Shown here: one piece after another, positions 27,516-38,639 of the stretch
Position numbering within the stretch: position 1 is the first letter of the stretch
Layout of the letters: each line of letters begins with the position of its first letter
Assembly: GCA_028688225.1 (NCBI GenBank)
Contig: JAQTYQ010000013.1
Location: 38,894-102,893, forward strand
Source of the DNA: Opitutaceae bacterium
GTDB taxonomy: Bacteria > Verrucomicrobiota > Verrucomicrobiia > Opitutales > Opitutaceae
Reading direction: 5' to 3'
DNA length: 64,000 bases
Translations under genes and position numbers: made by a program
The notes under the pieces: generated by a model
Told to the model about the DNA's origin: nothing
The model's database searches: none
What the model saw: only the letters and a program-made list of their open reading frames with translations

Positions 27516-29011
27516 CCGGCCTCATGCAGTTGAAGAGATAGTCGCCAAAGGGGGCACCGTTTGGCGTCGTTGATGGTGTGAGACATAAAACGACTGAAGC
27601 CGTCGGGACGACGGCGAACCAAACGGTGCGCTTGGATTTGGGCACCAAAGACGGGGTGAAGTCGATGCGGATCGGCTTCACCGACCAGCGGTTGACGGCG
27701 CATGGCGGGTTGGCGGTGTGGACCCGCTTCGTCACGGAGCGAGGGCTACGCGCCCAGTTGCGGGCGGTGCTTCCGCACGTGCCCACGAGTCCCAACGCCT
27801 ACGATCCGTGCGACACGGCCCTGGGCTTCATCGGCGGCATCCTGTGCGGGGCCGACAAGCTGGCGCGGGTCGCCCACTTGGCGCACGATCCTGCCGTCGC
27901 CGAGGTGCTCGGCATCGAGGGCATCCCCAGCCAGTCGACCCTCTCACGGTTCTTCGCCCGCTGCCAGCGGAGCGCTTGTGAGGCGCTCTCCGGTCTGCAC
28001 CGCTGGGCCCTCCAAGACCTGCCCGCCCGGTCGGAAGGCTACACCCTGGATCTGGATTCCTTTTCGCTGCTCCACGAGGACGGCCATCAGGAGGGCGTGC
28101 GGGTGGGCTACACCCGCAAGGGCCTCAAACCCTGTCACCGGCCGATCGTGGCCGCCCTGGCCGAGGTGCCGCTGATCGCGCACTTCTGGTTGCGGCCGGG
28201 CAACACCGCCTGCATTAACGGGGCGACCCTCTTCCTCGGCGAGACCCTCACGCGGCTGCCGGCGCCGGTGCGGATCGCCCTCGTGCGGGCCGACAGCGGC
28301 TTTTGTACCCAGGGGATGATCGCCGAGCTGGAGACGCGGGGCTTGCGCTACATCCTGACCGCCGCGCTGCGTTCGCCTGTGCGCACGCTGTGCCGGCACG
28401 ACGATGCGGCGTGGACTCCGACCGAGGTGCCGGGCCTCGAGGTGCAGGAAGTCGCCCACGACGGCGCCCGGCTCGTCGTCCTGCGCCAGAAGATCGCCGA
28501 GCGGCCGCAGGCCGGCGGCAAGCAGTTGCTGGAGGTGCCCGGCTACAAGTTCCAGGCGCTGCGCACCAACTTGCCGCCGACGCTCAGCGCCCTCGAGGTG
28601 TGGCGCCGCTACAACGGTCGCGCCGACATCGAGAACCGCATCAAGGAACTGGGCGCCAAGTTTGGCTTGAAGGGACTATGCTGCCGCTCGTTCTGGGCCA
28701 CCGAGGCCGCCTGCCACTTGGCGATCTGCGCCTACAACCTCTGCGTCGGCCTGCAACGCCGGCTCGGCCAGCCCCAGCGCGCAGAGCTGACCACGCTGCG
28801 CTGGCGGCTGTTTTCCTGCGCCGCCGTCTTCAGCCACGCCACCGGCAAACCAACCCTCAAACTCGCCGTCGCCACACCCCAAGGCCACCGGTGGTGGCGC
28901 GCGCTGCTCCAACGCTTTGCCAAAGACGAATCCAACTGCTATGCAGTTGCCGCCCTCGCCGCCAGAGCCGGCCCTCACCAGCTGATCTTGCCTTCAATTG
29001 CATGATCCCGG
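27516..29011. mobile_element. IS1380-family insertion sequence
   Basis: The element is 1496 bp. Its ends CCGGCCTCATGCAGTTGAAG and, in reverse complement, CCGGGATCATGCAATTGAAG match at 17 of 20 positions. It is flanked by direct repeats CTTAG at 27511-27515 and 29012-29016, a duplication size that fits the family. It carries one transposase gene that looks intact, so it may be recent or still active. Confidence 0.88.
27578..29005 (+). CDS. IS1380-family transposase (DDE)
   Basis: The 475-residue transposase begins at a GTG. The catalytic triad can be placed at D160 (LDLDSFS, with D158 next to it), D239 (VRADSGF) and E352 in YNGRADIENRIKEL, the last a hallmark of IS1380/IS4-type enzymes. The stop codon lies inside the right inverted repeat, as is usual for compact elements. 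A later ATG at 27665 (MRIGFTDQRL) is also possible. No frameshift or stop is seen in the frame. Confidence 0.9.
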   Translation: MRHKTTEAVGTTANQTVRLDLGTKDGVKSMRIGFTDQRLTAHGGLAVWTRFVTERGLRAQLRAVLPHVPTSPNAYDPCDTALGFIGGILCGADKLARVAHLAHDPAVAEVLGIEGIPSQSTLSRFFARCQRSACEALSGLHRWALQDLPARSEGYTLDLDSFSLLHEDGHQEGVRVGYTRKGLKPCHRPIVAALAEVPLIAHFWLRPGNTACINGATLFLGETLTRLPAPVRIALVRADSGFCTQGMIAELETRGLRYILTAALRSPVRTLCRHDDAAWTPTEVPGLEVQEVAHDGARLVVLRQKIAERPQAGGKQLLEVPGYKFQALRTNLPPTLSALEVWRRYNGRADIENRIKELGAKFGLKGLCCRSFWATEAACHLAICAYNLCVGLQRRLGQPQRAELTTLRWRLFSCAAVFSHATGKPTLKLAVATPQGHRWWRALLQRFAKDESNCYAVAALAARAGPHQLILPSIA

Positions 29012-29224
29012 CTTAGTCCCTTCCGACCCCCAGATTCTCGACGAAGACTTGCAGATCATCCGCGTCACCCTTGCCGCCATCACTGAGCAGGTGCGCTTTT
29101 TCTCCACCAGTGCCGCCGATGCCATGCAGGAGGCCCTGCAGAAACTCGACATGGCCCAACAGGAGTTTTCCCACATCAATGAATCGCACTGACGTGGGCG
29201 AATCAGAGTTTGGCATTGCTGGAG

Positions 29225-29254
29225 TCCGGCACTCCTGGAAGGGCCGGATTTTTT
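29225..29254 (+). terminator. Terminator after the interrupted small gene
   Basis: The stem TCCGGC/GCCGGA encloses a 12-base loop and is followed by six T residues, 32 bases past the stop at 29192. Confidence 0.7.
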
Positions 29255-29298
29255 AACCGACTGGAGGACCCCCAAGTCTGATGCCCTGCCCGGTTGGA

Positions 29299-29330
29299 CG
29301 ATTCGATGATCCGATCGGATCATCGAATCG
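29299..29330. repeat. Family A palindrome, copy 2
   Basis: This is a perfect 32-base palindrome with half-site CGATTCGATGATCCGA. Fifteen of the sixteen arm bases match the copy at 14579-14614. It lies 17 bases beyond the 3' end of the DEAD-box gene and behind the rightward terminator at 29225, so it again separates converging transcripts. Confidence 0.8.
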
Positions 29331-29347
29331 CCTGTAAGGGGAACGGA

Positions 29348-30643
<1,296 letters not shown>

Positions 30644-31156
30644 AGTTGTCGGTGGCCGGACACGGTTCGTGTCCGGCGGGGTCCGTCGGGATGACGGACG
30701 GAGGGCGGAGGATAAACCCGGCTGAGGCGTTGACATGCGCGGCGCACGGCGCGGTAAGGCGCGGGCCGGGCTGGATCAGGCCACCTGGGACAGGTTCTGG
30801 TTATTCCGATGAGTGATAAGGACCTCTGAACGGTCTCTCATCGAAGAAACGCCCGAAGGGCAGCGAACGAACTTATTGCCGCGAAATTCGCGACCTCCCG
30901 TTCACTGGACGCGGCGGACCCTGAAGGCCCGCCGCGGGAACGCAAGCGATTATTTTGGGAATTTATCCGGATACCGGGTTACACGCCAATGAGCATCCCG
31001 TACCGCCAACGGACCAGTCCTGCTTGGCCACAAGAAGGCACAAGGGAGCGGTAGCGGAGTCAGATTGGCCACGCGCGCAGCTGCGCGACAGTGAGCGGCG
31101 TTAGCTGTGGCGGTTGTTGGGTCGTGTGCGGCTACCGCGGCACATAACTCTTCGGG
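30644..31156. other. Long structured intergenic region upstream of the helicase
   Basis: No protein gene is visible in these 513 bases. Three hairpins stand out: CGATGAG/CTCATCG at 30807-30843 with an inner GGACC/GGTC stem, CGCGGCGG/CCGCCGCG around 30910-30940, and CGCGCAGCTGCGCG near 31071. Part of it is probably the leader of the helicase mRNA, read leftward. A small RNA is possible but not shown. Confidence 0.4.
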
Positions 31157-31864
31157 TTAGGTGGCTGATTCATCAGGAAAATATGCCGTCATCATTCCTT
31201 GAATGACCACGACCCACGGAATCACGTTTGCGCAGAGATCGTCACATAGTTCGGGACGATTCAGGATCTTTGACACGGCATGACCAAGTCCTTTCTCTCC
31301 CATTAAAACCAAATTCCAAGGAGCGGAGTCAGGCTTTGCGTGCAACAGACTGTTCATGGAAGCTGTCAAATCACGCCCGCGAACCGTAGGGTCGCGACGC
31401 TGCTTGGCTTGGATGGCGTCGAACATTTTCGCAAGACCGGGTGCGTCCTGCTGATGCCAACCCCGGTTCCAGCGGTCGATATCTTCCGGATACAGATGGA
31501 GGTAAAGTAGAATGGTTGCTCGCTCCACCAACGCCCTCACTAGGACATGTGCACCGAACAGATAGCCTTGCCGAATGAGCTCCCGAATTGACAGTGTAAT
31601 GCTGAGCGCTTGCGGGATGACCTGGCATGCCATCCGCTGATGATTGGTGAGCGGGCGGCCATGTGTAGTGGGCGCAGTGATGGAATTTTGCTCCATCACA
31701 GAACTAATGATCTGGTCAAAATGGAATAGCAGATCTCTCCCGAGATACGGTTCATTGTTCGGAGTGAACACAACCGGCATCGCCTTGGAGTCCATTATCA
31801 ATCTTTCTGGCCGCTCAACATTTGTGGCCAATGTTAAAGGGTGAGGTTGCCCTTTGGCTGTCAT
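31157..31864 (-). CDS. DUF5677-like orphan protein of low GC content
   Basis: The 235-residue protein has a central helical stretch (IRELIRQGYLFGAHVLVRALVERATILLYL) that resembles DUF5677 proteins, a family of unknown function found in genomic islands. Its base composition is visibly more AT-rich than both neighbours, so it was probably acquired by transfer. The first ATG at 31864 is used; a second at 31795 (MDSKAMPVVF) is equally possible, and a TTG at 31870 opens the frame. It has no clear operon partner. Confidence 0.6.
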   Translation of the reverse strand: MTAKGQPHPLTLATNVERPERLIMDSKAMPVVFTPNNEPYLGRDLLFHFDQIISSVMEQNSITAPTTHGRPLTNHQRMACQVIPQALSITLSIRELIRQGYLFGAHVLVRALVERATILLYLHLYPEDIDRWNRGWHQQDAPGLAKMFDAIQAKQRRDPTVRGRDLTASMNSLLHAKPDSAPWNLVLMGEKGLGHAVSKILNRPELCDDLCANVIPWVVVIQGMMTAYFPDESAT

Positions 31865-31934
31865 CGACAAAAGCCAAAAGACCGATTCGGGTCAATCGCT
31901 TGGGCACCTCAGATCATCGCCTGCAAGCAGGCTC

Positions 31935-34832
31935 TTACGTTGGCGCCGCACCTCGCTGTGCCCACGCCGCCAGGGCTTGGCCGGTGAGCGAGCGCGGCTC
32001 TTTTTCGATCCCGGCGCGCGGACCGGCATAGACGAGCTCGCCGCCGGCGTCGCCGCCGCCCGGACCCAGGTCGAGAATCCAGTCGGCCAGATGGATCACG
32101 TCGAGGTTGTGCTCGATCACGATCACGGTGTTGCCGGCGTCGCGCAGCTTGAAGAGCAGGTCCATCAGCCGCTGGATATCGGTCCAATGCAGGCCGGTCG
32201 TGGGCTCGTCGAGGAGGTATAAGGTCTGCCCCTGCTGGCGCCGGCTGAGTTCGAGTGAAAGCTTGAGCCGCTGCGCCTCCCCGCCGGACAGGGTCACCGC
32301 CGACTGGCCGAGCTGGAGGTAGCCGAGCCCGACGGCGTCCAGCGTCTCCAGCTTTTCCATGATGGGCGGAACGTGCCGGAACAGCTCCATCGCCTCGCGC
32401 ACGGTCAGGGCGAGCACGTCGGCGATGTTCCGGCCGCGGAAACGCACCTCGAGGGTCTCGCGGTTGAAGCGGCGTCCGCCGCAGCTCGGGCACTCGGTGT
32501 AGGCGTCGGCTAGAAACTGCATGTCGAGGCGGATCTGGCCGTCGCCCTGGCAGCGCTCGCAGCGCCCGCCGCGCACGTTGAAGCTGAAGCGGCTGGCCTT
32601 GTAGCCCCGCACCTTGGCCAGCGGGCACTTCGCGAACAGGGCGCGCAGCTGGTCGAGCAGCTTGGTGTAGGTGGCGGGATTCGAGCGCGGACTCCGGCCG
32701 ATCGGCTCCTGGTCGACCCGCACGGTCTTCGCAAAATGCTCCAGCCCCTCGAGCCCCCGATGGCGTCCCGGCAGCATCTTCGCCCCGTTGAGCTTCCGCG
32801 CCGCGGCGGCCGCCAGGATGTCGTTCACCAGCGTGCTCTTGCCCGAGCCGGACACACCCGTGACGCAGGTCAGCAAGCCCACCGGAAACGCGGTGTCGAG
32901 GTTCTTGAGATTATGCTCCTGCGCGCCCCGGACCTTCAGCCAGCGCCCGTCGGGGACGCGGGTCCGGGCCTCCTTGGTCACCCCGAGTTTCCGGGCAAGA
33001 TAGGGACCGGTGCGCGAGGCCGAGGCGGGCAACTGCGCGCAGGCCGCGGGCGACCCTTGGAACAGCAGTTCGCCGCCCTCGGTGCCGGCGCCCGGCCCGA
33101 GTTCGACCAGCTCGTCCGCCGCCCGCATCGTCTCCTCGTCGTGCTCGACGACGATCACGGTGTTGCCGCGGTTGCGCAGCTCGCCGAGGGTATCGATCAG
33201 TTTCCGGTTGTCGTGCGCATGGAGCCCGATGCTGGGCTCGTCGAGCACGTAGATGACGCCGATCAGGCCCATGCCGAGCTGCGTGGCCAGCCGGACGCGC
33301 TGGGCCTCGCCGCCGCTGAGCGTCGAATACTCGCGGTCCAGCGTCAGATAGCCGAGACCGGTCTCGCGCAGGAAGTGCAGCCGTTGCTCAATGCCGGTGA
33401 CGACATCGCGGAGCGCGTCATTGCCGCCGTGCGCGGCTGCGAGTTCACGGGCAATGGCGTGCGCCGTCGCGATGTCGAGCGACATGAAATCCGGAAAACT
33501 GAGGCTCCTGCGGCCGGGGTCGCCGACCCCGGCTACAACGGCCAGGCGCACCGCCGCCGCGCGGGGATTAAGCCGCGTGCCCCGGCAGGCCGGGCATTCG
33601 GCGCTGACCTGAAAAGTCGTCAACCGGGCGCGAAAGCCATCGCTGCGCGTCTCGCGCCAGCTTTGGTCGAGCAGGGCCAGCACCCCCGCAAAGGGCATGA
33701 GCTTCGGCTGCTTCATGCGCCGCAGCCGGAAGCTGAAGAGCCGCTCCCCCGCCCCGTGCAGCAGCGTGCGCCGCACGTCCTCCGGCAGTTCGCGCCAGGG
33801 TTTTTCCGGGTCGAACGGCAGCTGCTCGGCCAGCTGCTTGAGGATGGCATTGTGCTTGATGATGAGGTTCTTTCCGCCGATGCGCCACGGCTTGAGCGCG
33901 CCCTCACGCACGGATTTTCCCGGATCGGGCACGACCAGCTCCTCGCTGAACGTCATCTGGCGCCCGAGCCCGCCGCACGCGGGGCAGGCTCCCTCCTGAT
34001 GATTGAAGGAGAAATGCCGCGGCGTCAGCCGGTCGTAAACCTCGCCGCAGACCGCGCAGCTCAGGCTCTGGCTGAGCAGGATCTCGCGCCCCGGATCTCC
34101 CGGCGTTTTCTGGGCCAGCACGACGGCGTGATCCTGACCCTCCCGGAACGCGAGCTCGAGCGAGTCGGCCAGGCGGCTGCGCTGGTCGGGCGAGGCCACC
34201 AGCCGGTCGATGACGAGGTCGACCGCCAGTTCTTTGGTTCCCGGTGGAAGCAGCCGAGGATCGTCGAGCGGCTTGATTTCGCCGTCGATCCGGACGCGCT
34301 GGAAGCCCCGCTGACGCAGGCCCGGAAGCTCGCTGCGCAGCACGGCGGGCTTGGCCCGCATCCAGGGCGCCAGCAGTACGATGCGCTGGCCCGGCGCCTC
34401 GCGCAGCACGCGTTCGACGCAGTCATCGAGCGACCGCGGCTCGATGCGGCCGCCGTCCTTGGGGCAGGACTGCTCGCCCTGCAGCACCCACACCAGCCGC
34501 GCGTAATCGGCGATCTCGGTGACCGTCGCCACCGTCGTGCGTGGCGATCCTCCGCCGGTGCGCTGTTCGATGGCAAGCACGGGGGAGAGTCCGTGAATGA
34601 AATCGACATCCGGCCGGCGGAGCTGCTCAAGCACCTGGCGCGCCTCGGTGGACAGGCTCTCCATGTATTTGCGGTGCCCTTCCGCATAGAGGGTGTCGAA
34701 GACCAGTGACGATTTGCCGGAACCGCTCGGTCCGGTGATAACCACGAGCCGGCCCCGGGGGAGGCGCAGTTCGAGGTTCTTCAGGTTGTGCTCTCGCGCG
34801 CCCTTGATGTGAATGTGCGACGCCGCCTCCAT
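31935..34832 (-). CDS. uvrA: Excinuclease ABC subunit A (possible paralogue)
   Basis: The 965-residue damage-recognition ATPase has both ABC cassettes: Walker [10 protein letters not shown] (34-42) and GVSGSGKST, two LSGGEAQR signatures, and Walker [12 protein letters not shown] and [11 protein letters not shown]. Two zinc modules remain (CAVCGEVY...CPACGGLG and CERCQGDGQ...CPSCGGRRF). The first family zinc-ribbon position after [12 protein letters not shown] reads CPKDGG instead of CPxCG, and the preceding conserved region ([20 protein letters not shown]) differs from canonical UvrA. It may be a second UvrA of the kind common in this phylum. uvrB is not present. Confidence 0.88.
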   Translation of the reverse strand: MEAASHIHIKGAREHNLKNLELRLPRGRLVVITGPSGSGKSSLVFDTLYAEGHRKYMESLSTEARQVLEQLRRPDVDFIHGLSPVLAIEQRTGGGSPRTTVATVTEIADYARLVWVLQGEQSCPKDGGRIEPRSLDDCVERVLREAPGQRIVLLAPWMRAKPAVLRSELPGLRQRGFQRVRIDGEIKPLDDPRLLPPGTKELAVDLVIDRLVASPDQRSRLADSLELAFREGQDHAVVLAQKTPGDPGREILLSQSLSCAVCGEVYDRLTPRHFSFNHQEGACPACGGLGRQMTFSEELVVPDPGKSVREGALKPWRIGGKNLIIKHNAILKQLAEQLPFDPEKPWRELPEDVRRTLLHGAGERLFSFRLRRMKQPKLMPFAGVLALLDQSWRETRSDGFRARLTTFQVSAECPACRGTRLNPRAAAVRLAVVAGVGDPGRRSLSFPDFMSLDIATAHAIARELAAAHGGNDALRDVVTGIEQRLHFLRETGLGYLTLDREYSTLSGGEAQRVRLATQLGMGLIGVIYVLDEPSIGLHAHDNRKLIDTLGELRNRGNTVIVVEHDEETMRAADELVELGPGAGTEGGELLFQGSPAACAQLPASASRTGPYLARKLGVTKEARTRVPDGRWLKVRGAQEHNLKNLDTAFPVGLLTCVTGVSGSGKSTLVNDILAAAAARKLNGAKMLPGRHRGLEGLEHFAKTVRVDQEPIGRSPRSNPATYTKLLDQLRALFAKCPLAKVRGYKASRFSFNVRGGRCERCQGDGQIRLDMQFLADAYTECPSCGGRRFNRETLEVRFRGRNIADVLALTVREAMELFRHVPPIMEKLETLDAVGLGYLQLGQSAVTLSGGEAQRLKLSLELSRRQQGQTLYLLDEPTTGLHWTDIQRLMDLLFKLRDAGNTVIVIEHNLDVIHLADWILDLGPGGGDAGGELVYAGPRAGIEKEPRSLTGQALAAWAQRGAAPT

Positions 34833-34899
34833 CGCGCCATCACGTCACGATTTGCCCCGGCACGTCAAAGCGGGAATGCGCGCGGGAAGACCGATGCAT

Positions 34900-34921
34900 G
34901 CCGGGACGAGGGCGTCCCGGC
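34900..34921. repeat. Family B hairpin, copy 2
   Basis: The arms GCCGGGACG and CGTCCCGGC enclose AGGG, the reverse of the unit at 15625. It lies in the divergent region between uvrA and the DUF1302 gene. Confidence 0.55.
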
Positions 34922-35127
34922 TCCATCCGACTGGAGATGCACGCCCGCGTCATGTCCCCATGAGAAATAAGTTGCAATGATTCAGGCGCCGCCGCCGGTT
35001 TTAATTCTTGCGGTCGCGGCGCAATCATCGCTTCATTTCGCGTCGCTCGCTTGTGATCTCGGGCCAACCCCAGCCTCCCAACCCCGACCTCCCGATGTGG
35101 AGGTTTTGTCGTCTTATCAACCCAGCT

Positions 35128-37122
35128 ATGAAATCCCGACCTGCCCTTTCCGTTTTTGCCTGTCGGCGGAGTCCAGTCGCACTGGCGGTGGCCGCCAGCC
35201 TGTTCTTTTCAGGTGCGATCTCCATGTACGGCTTCGTTTTTGCCCTCGGCGAAGTGAACGGAAGTTTCGACAGCACGCTCTCGGTGGGTTTCCTCACCCG
35301 CCTGCAGAAGCCCGATCCGGCCCTCTATGGCCTCAGCAACACCTTCAATGGAGTGCCCGGTCAGGCCTATTCGGTCAACGGCGACGATGGCGATCTCAAC
35401 TACCCCACCGGCGTCGCCTCCTTCCTCGTCAAGGGCACGCATGACCTCGAACTCAAGTGGCACAACCTGGGCCTGTTCGCGCGCGGCTACTACTTCTACG
35501 ACTTCAAGAATGCCAATACGACGCTGCTTCACGTGCCCTTGTCCAAGCTGGCCCAAGGCCGGGTGGGCTCCGGCGCGATCATGCTCGACCACTACCTCAC
35601 GGGCAAATTCGAGCTCAACTCGATGCCCATGACCGTCCGGCTTGGCCGGCAGGTCATCAGCTGGGGTGAAAGCACGTTCATCCCCAATGGCATCAATGTG
35701 ATCAATCCTGTCGACGTGTCGCGCCTGCGCACGCCCGGCTCGGAGCTGCGCGAGGCGCTGCTCCCGGTCTATGCGCTGGATGCCTCCATCTCCCTCACGG
35801 ACAAGCTGTCGCTGGAAGCCGTCTGGATGATGGAGTTCCGTCATATGGAGATCGACCCTGACGGCACTTATTTCAGCACCAACGACTTTGCCAGCCCCGG
35901 CGGCAGCCAGGTCTTCCTGGGCTTCGGCGCCCTCTCGGACTTGCAGGGTCTCGGCGCCATCCCGCGCGCCCCCGACCGCCAGCCGGGCAACCTCAGCCAG
36001 TGGGGTCTGGCCATGCACTATCTCGCGACCGAACTCAACCATACCGAGTTCGGCCTCTATTATCTCAAGTACAGCAGCCGGCTGCCGGTCATCAGCGCCC
36101 GCACGCCGACGGGCCCGGTCAGTTCCGCTCTGGTGCAGACGACGGCGGCGAATCTCGCCGCGGCGCAGCTGGCGCCGGCCATGGTCGCGGCCGGCTACCC
36201 GGCCGCAGGCGTGCCGGCCGCGCTGCAGACCCTGTTGGGCGCCGCACTCACCGGCGTGCCCGCCTCGGCCCTGCCCGGCAGTCTGCAGCCTTTTTATCCC
36301 GCCGCCGCCGCCATCGCCGCCGGGGCGAAGAAGATCGGATTCCTCGCCGCGGCCGCCACCGGCAGCTATTTCGTGGAGTACCCGGACAACATCGATCTGA
36401 TCGGCGCCAGTTTTAACACCGATGTCGGCATGACGGGCATTTCGCTCCAGGGTGAGGTTTCGTACAAATCCCACGTGCCCCTGCAAGTCGACGACGTGGA
36501 GCTGCTGTTTGCCACCCTCTCCTCGCTCAATCCGGCCTACGCGGCGAACCAGATCGGCAATTTTTACGGCCAGTTCGGCCTTGAAGTCCCCGGTTACCGG
36601 CGCCTCGACGTCTGGCAGGCCCAGGCCACCGCCACCAAGGTGTTCGGCCCGATGCTCGGCGCCAGCCAGTTGATCCTGGTCGCCGAGGCGGGGGTCACCA
36701 ACGTGCCCAATCTGCCCGCCAAGAGCGTGCTGCGCTTCGACGGTTCCGGCACCGGTACGGCGGGTGATGCCGCGGAAATGGCCAGCACCGGCAACAGCCA
36801 GTTCCCCGCCACCTCCCTCAGCGGTTTCCCGGACAGGACCTCGTGGGGCTACCAGATTGTCGGCAAACTCGATTACAACAATCTCTTCGCCGGCATCAAT
36901 GTCTCGCCATCGGTTGCGTTCGCCCATGATGTGAGCGGCAACACCCCTCTGCCGCTGGGCAATTTCGTCCACGGCCGCAAGACGCTGACGCTGGCCACCG
37001 AGTTCACCTTCCAGAACCAGTGGGCGTTTGAGGTGCGTTACGTCAACTTCTCCGGCGCCGGGTCCTACAATCTCCTCGCCGACCGCGACTACATTTCCGC
37101 CACCCTGAAATACTCGTTCTAA
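35128..37122 (+). CDS. DUF1302 family outer-membrane protein
   Basis: The 664-residue protein has a signal peptide (about 1-38) and a beta-barrel-like sequence ending in the aromatic signature LKYSF expected of outer-membrane proteins. The family core is visible in VRLGRQVISWGESTFIPNGI and VDVSRLRTPGSELREALLPV. Residues about 335-410 are an Ala-rich insertion. DUF1302 proteins usually sit beside DUF1329, as here. A hairpin (ACCTCC/GGAGGT, 35087-35104) lies 24 bases before the ATG, and an in-frame ATG at 35095 cannot be excluded. A role in moving a hydrophobic compound across the outer membrane is inferred. Confidence 0.85.
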   Translation: MKSRPALSVFACRRSPVALAVAASLFFSGAISMYGFVFALGEVNGSFDSTLSVGFLTRLQKPDPALYGLSNTFNGVPGQAYSVNGDDGDLNYPTGVASFLVKGTHDLELKWHNLGLFARGYYFYDFKNANTTLLHVPLSKLAQGRVGSGAIMLDHYLTGKFELNSMPMTVRLGRQVISWGESTFIPNGINVINPVDVSRLRTPGSELREALLPVYALDASISLTDKLSLEAVWMMEFRHMEIDPDGTYFSTNDFASPGGSQVFLGFGALSDLQGLGAIPRAPDRQPGNLSQWGLAMHYLATELNHTEFGLYYLKYSSRLPVISARTPTGPVSSALVQTTAANLAAAQLAPAMVAAGYPAAGVPAALQTLLGAALTGVPASALPGSLQPFYPAAAAIAAGAKKIGFLAAAATGSYFVEYPDNIDLIGASFNTDVGMTGISLQGEVSYKSHVPLQVDDVELLFATLSSLNPAYAANQIGNFYGQFGLEVPGYRRLDVWQAQATATKVFGPMLGASQLILVAEAGVTNVPNLPAKSVLRFDGSGTGTAGDAAEMASTGNSQFPATSLSGFPDRTSWGYQIVGKLDYNNLFAGINVSPSVAFAHDVSGNTPLPLGNFVHGRKTLTLATEFTFQNQWAFEVRYVNFSGAGSYNLLADRDYISATLKYSF

Positions 37123-37167
37123 GTCCACGGACTCCGGCCGTGCCCTCCAGCCGGACGAATTCCCAAC

Positions 37168-38544
37168 ATGAACTTCCATTCCTCTTTCGCCATGCGTATT
37201 CCGCAATCAGCACTCCTGTTGATGCTGGCTTCCGCCGCATCCGCCTTCGCCGCCGTCAGCGCCGACCAGGCGGCGCGCCTTGACCAGGATCTCACTCCGC
37301 TCGGCGCCGAGCGCGCCGGCAACGCCGCCGGCACCATCCCCGGGTGGACGGGCGGCATCACCCAGCCGCCCGCCGGCTACGCGCCGGGCCGGCACCACCC
37401 GGATCCATACGCGGCCGACCAACCGCTCTACGTCATCACCGCCGCCAACCTCGCGCAGTACCGCGACCAGCTCACGGCCGGCTCCATCGCCCTGCTCCAG
37501 GCCTATGCGGACTACAAGCTGCCGGTGCATGCCACCCATCGCAGCGCCTCCGCGCCGGCCCGGGTGTATGAGGGCACCAAGGTCAACGCCGCCCATGCCA
37601 CCCTCGTGCGTGACGGCGCCGGCGTGGAAGGCGCGATCGGCGGCATCCCGTTCCCCATTCCCCAGACCGGCCAGGAGGTCATGTGGAATCACCTGCTCCG
37701 CTTCCGCGGCGTGATCGCCGAACGGCGCATCGCCCAGGCCGCCCCGACGCGGAATGGCACCTATACGCTCGTCGATTTCGACGAGGAGTTTCTCTTCAAT
37801 TATTATCGCGAGGGCATGACCCCCGAGAAGCTCGGCAACACCGTGTTCTACTTCAAGCAGGAGGTGAAGGGCCCGCCCCGCCTCGCCGGCTCCATCCTGC
37901 TCGTGCGGGAGACGCTCGACCAGCTGAAGGAGCCGCGCAACGCCTGGGTCTACAATCCCGGCCAGCGCCGCGTGCGCCGCGCGCCCAACATCGCCTACGA
38001 CAATCCCGGCACCGCCTCCGACGGCATGCGCACGAGCGACCAGCTCGACATGTTCAACGGCGCCCTCGATCGCTACACCTGGGAGATCGTCGGCAAGCGC
38101 GAGATGATCGTGCCCTACAACTCCTACAAGCTGCATTCCGACACGGTGAAATATGCCGACATCCTCAAGCCGCTGCATATCAACCAGGACCTCACCCGCT
38201 ACGAACTGCACCGCGTCTGGGTGGTGGAGGCCAAGCTCAAGCCCGGCACGAGCCACATTTATCCCCGCCGCACGTTCTACATCGACGAGGACTCGTGGCA
38301 GGTGCTCGCCGTCGACCAGTACGACTCCCGCGGGCAGCTCTGGCGCGTCTCCGAGGCCCACTGCATCAACTACTACGAGGTGCCGACCTTCTGGAGCACC
38401 CTTGAGGTCCATACCGACCTGCTCGCCGGGCGCTACCTGGCCTTCGGTCTGACCAACGAAGGGCCGATGTACGATTTCACCATCAAGCGGACGGTGGCTG
38501 ATTACAACAACCCCGAGAATCTTCGCCGCGAAGGCGTCCGGTAG
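37168..38544 (+). CDS. DUF1329 family periplasmic protein
   Basis: The 458-residue protein has a signal peptide (hydrophobic 13-28, ending AFAAVSA) and the DUF1329 pattern: LTPLGAERAGNAAGTIPGWTGG near the N-terminus, then VYNPGQRRVRRAPNIAYDNP and WVVEAKLKPGTSHIYPRRTFYIDEDSW. The fold is thought to be LolA/LolB-like, that is, a carrier of lipid-like molecules. It follows the DUF1302 gene by 45 bases. Its TAG stop is the first codon of a repeat terminus (TAGGAATTTATCGG). Confidence 0.88.
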   Translation: MNFHSSFAMRIPQSALLLMLASAASAFAAVSADQAARLDQDLTPLGAERAGNAAGTIPGWTGGITQPPAGYAPGRHHPDPYAADQPLYVITAANLAQYRDQLTAGSIALLQAYADYKLPVHATHRSASAPARVYEGTKVNAAHATLVRDGAGVEGAIGGIPFPIPQTGQEVMWNHLLRFRGVIAERRIAQAAPTRNGTYTLVDFDEEFLFNYYREGMTPEKLGNTVFYFKQEVKGPPRLAGSILLVRETLDQLKEPRNAWVYNPGQRRVRRAPNIAYDNPGTASDGMRTSDQLDMFNGALDRYTWEIVGKREMIVPYNSYKLHSDTVKYADILKPLHINQDLTRYELHRVWVVEAKLKPGTSHIYPRRTFYIDEDSWQVLAVDQYDSRGQLWRVSEAHCINYYEVPTFWSTLEVHTDLLAGRYLAFGLTNEGPMYDFTIKRTVADYNNPENLRREGVR

Positions 38545-38639
38545 GAATTTATCGGACCTTGGCCTCGATGCGTTGCACACCCCAGGTGGAGCCCGCCGTC
38601 CCGGGCGGGCTGCAACCTGCCGGGACGGCAGGTTCCACC
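38542..38639. repeat. Composite repeats at the DUF1329/YCF48 junction
   Basis: A family E terminus AGGAATTTATCG starts inside the DUF1329 stop codon (38543); the matching second terminus is not found. At 38585-38639 an inverted pair follows: GGTGGAGCCCGCCGTCCCGG on the plus strand, and GGTGGAACCTGCCGTCCCGG on the minus strand reading from 38639. This block overlaps the annotated 5' end of the YCF48-like gene. Confidence 0.6.

Larger units (their letters stand above)
27503..29192 (+). pseudogene. Small gene split by the IS1380 element
   Basis: The first codons ATGATGCCCTTAG (27503-27515) lie left of the insertion, and the rest begins at 29016 on the right. Joining across one copy of the CTTAG duplication gives a continuous 62-codon frame that starts MMPLVPSDPQILDEDLQIIR and ends in NESH at 29192. 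The product would be a helical protein of unknown function with Gln and Ala repeats in the second half. The right part is in frame with the duplicated CTTAG, which supports the reconstruction. A terminator follows at 29225. Confidence 0.8.

Noticed and set aside
31090..31160. Integron attC-like sequence (GTTAGCT ... ACATAAC, then GTTAGGT) next to the low-GC gene
   Set aside because: The simple sites are present, but the order of the R boxes is inside-out and the other pairing has only a 7-base loop. No integrase is seen, so cassette origin is not supported.
35209..37206. A 665-codon open frame on the minus strand
   Set aside because: It mirrors the DUF1302 gene, which has a signal peptide and outer-membrane ending. 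The mirrored translation resembles no protein.
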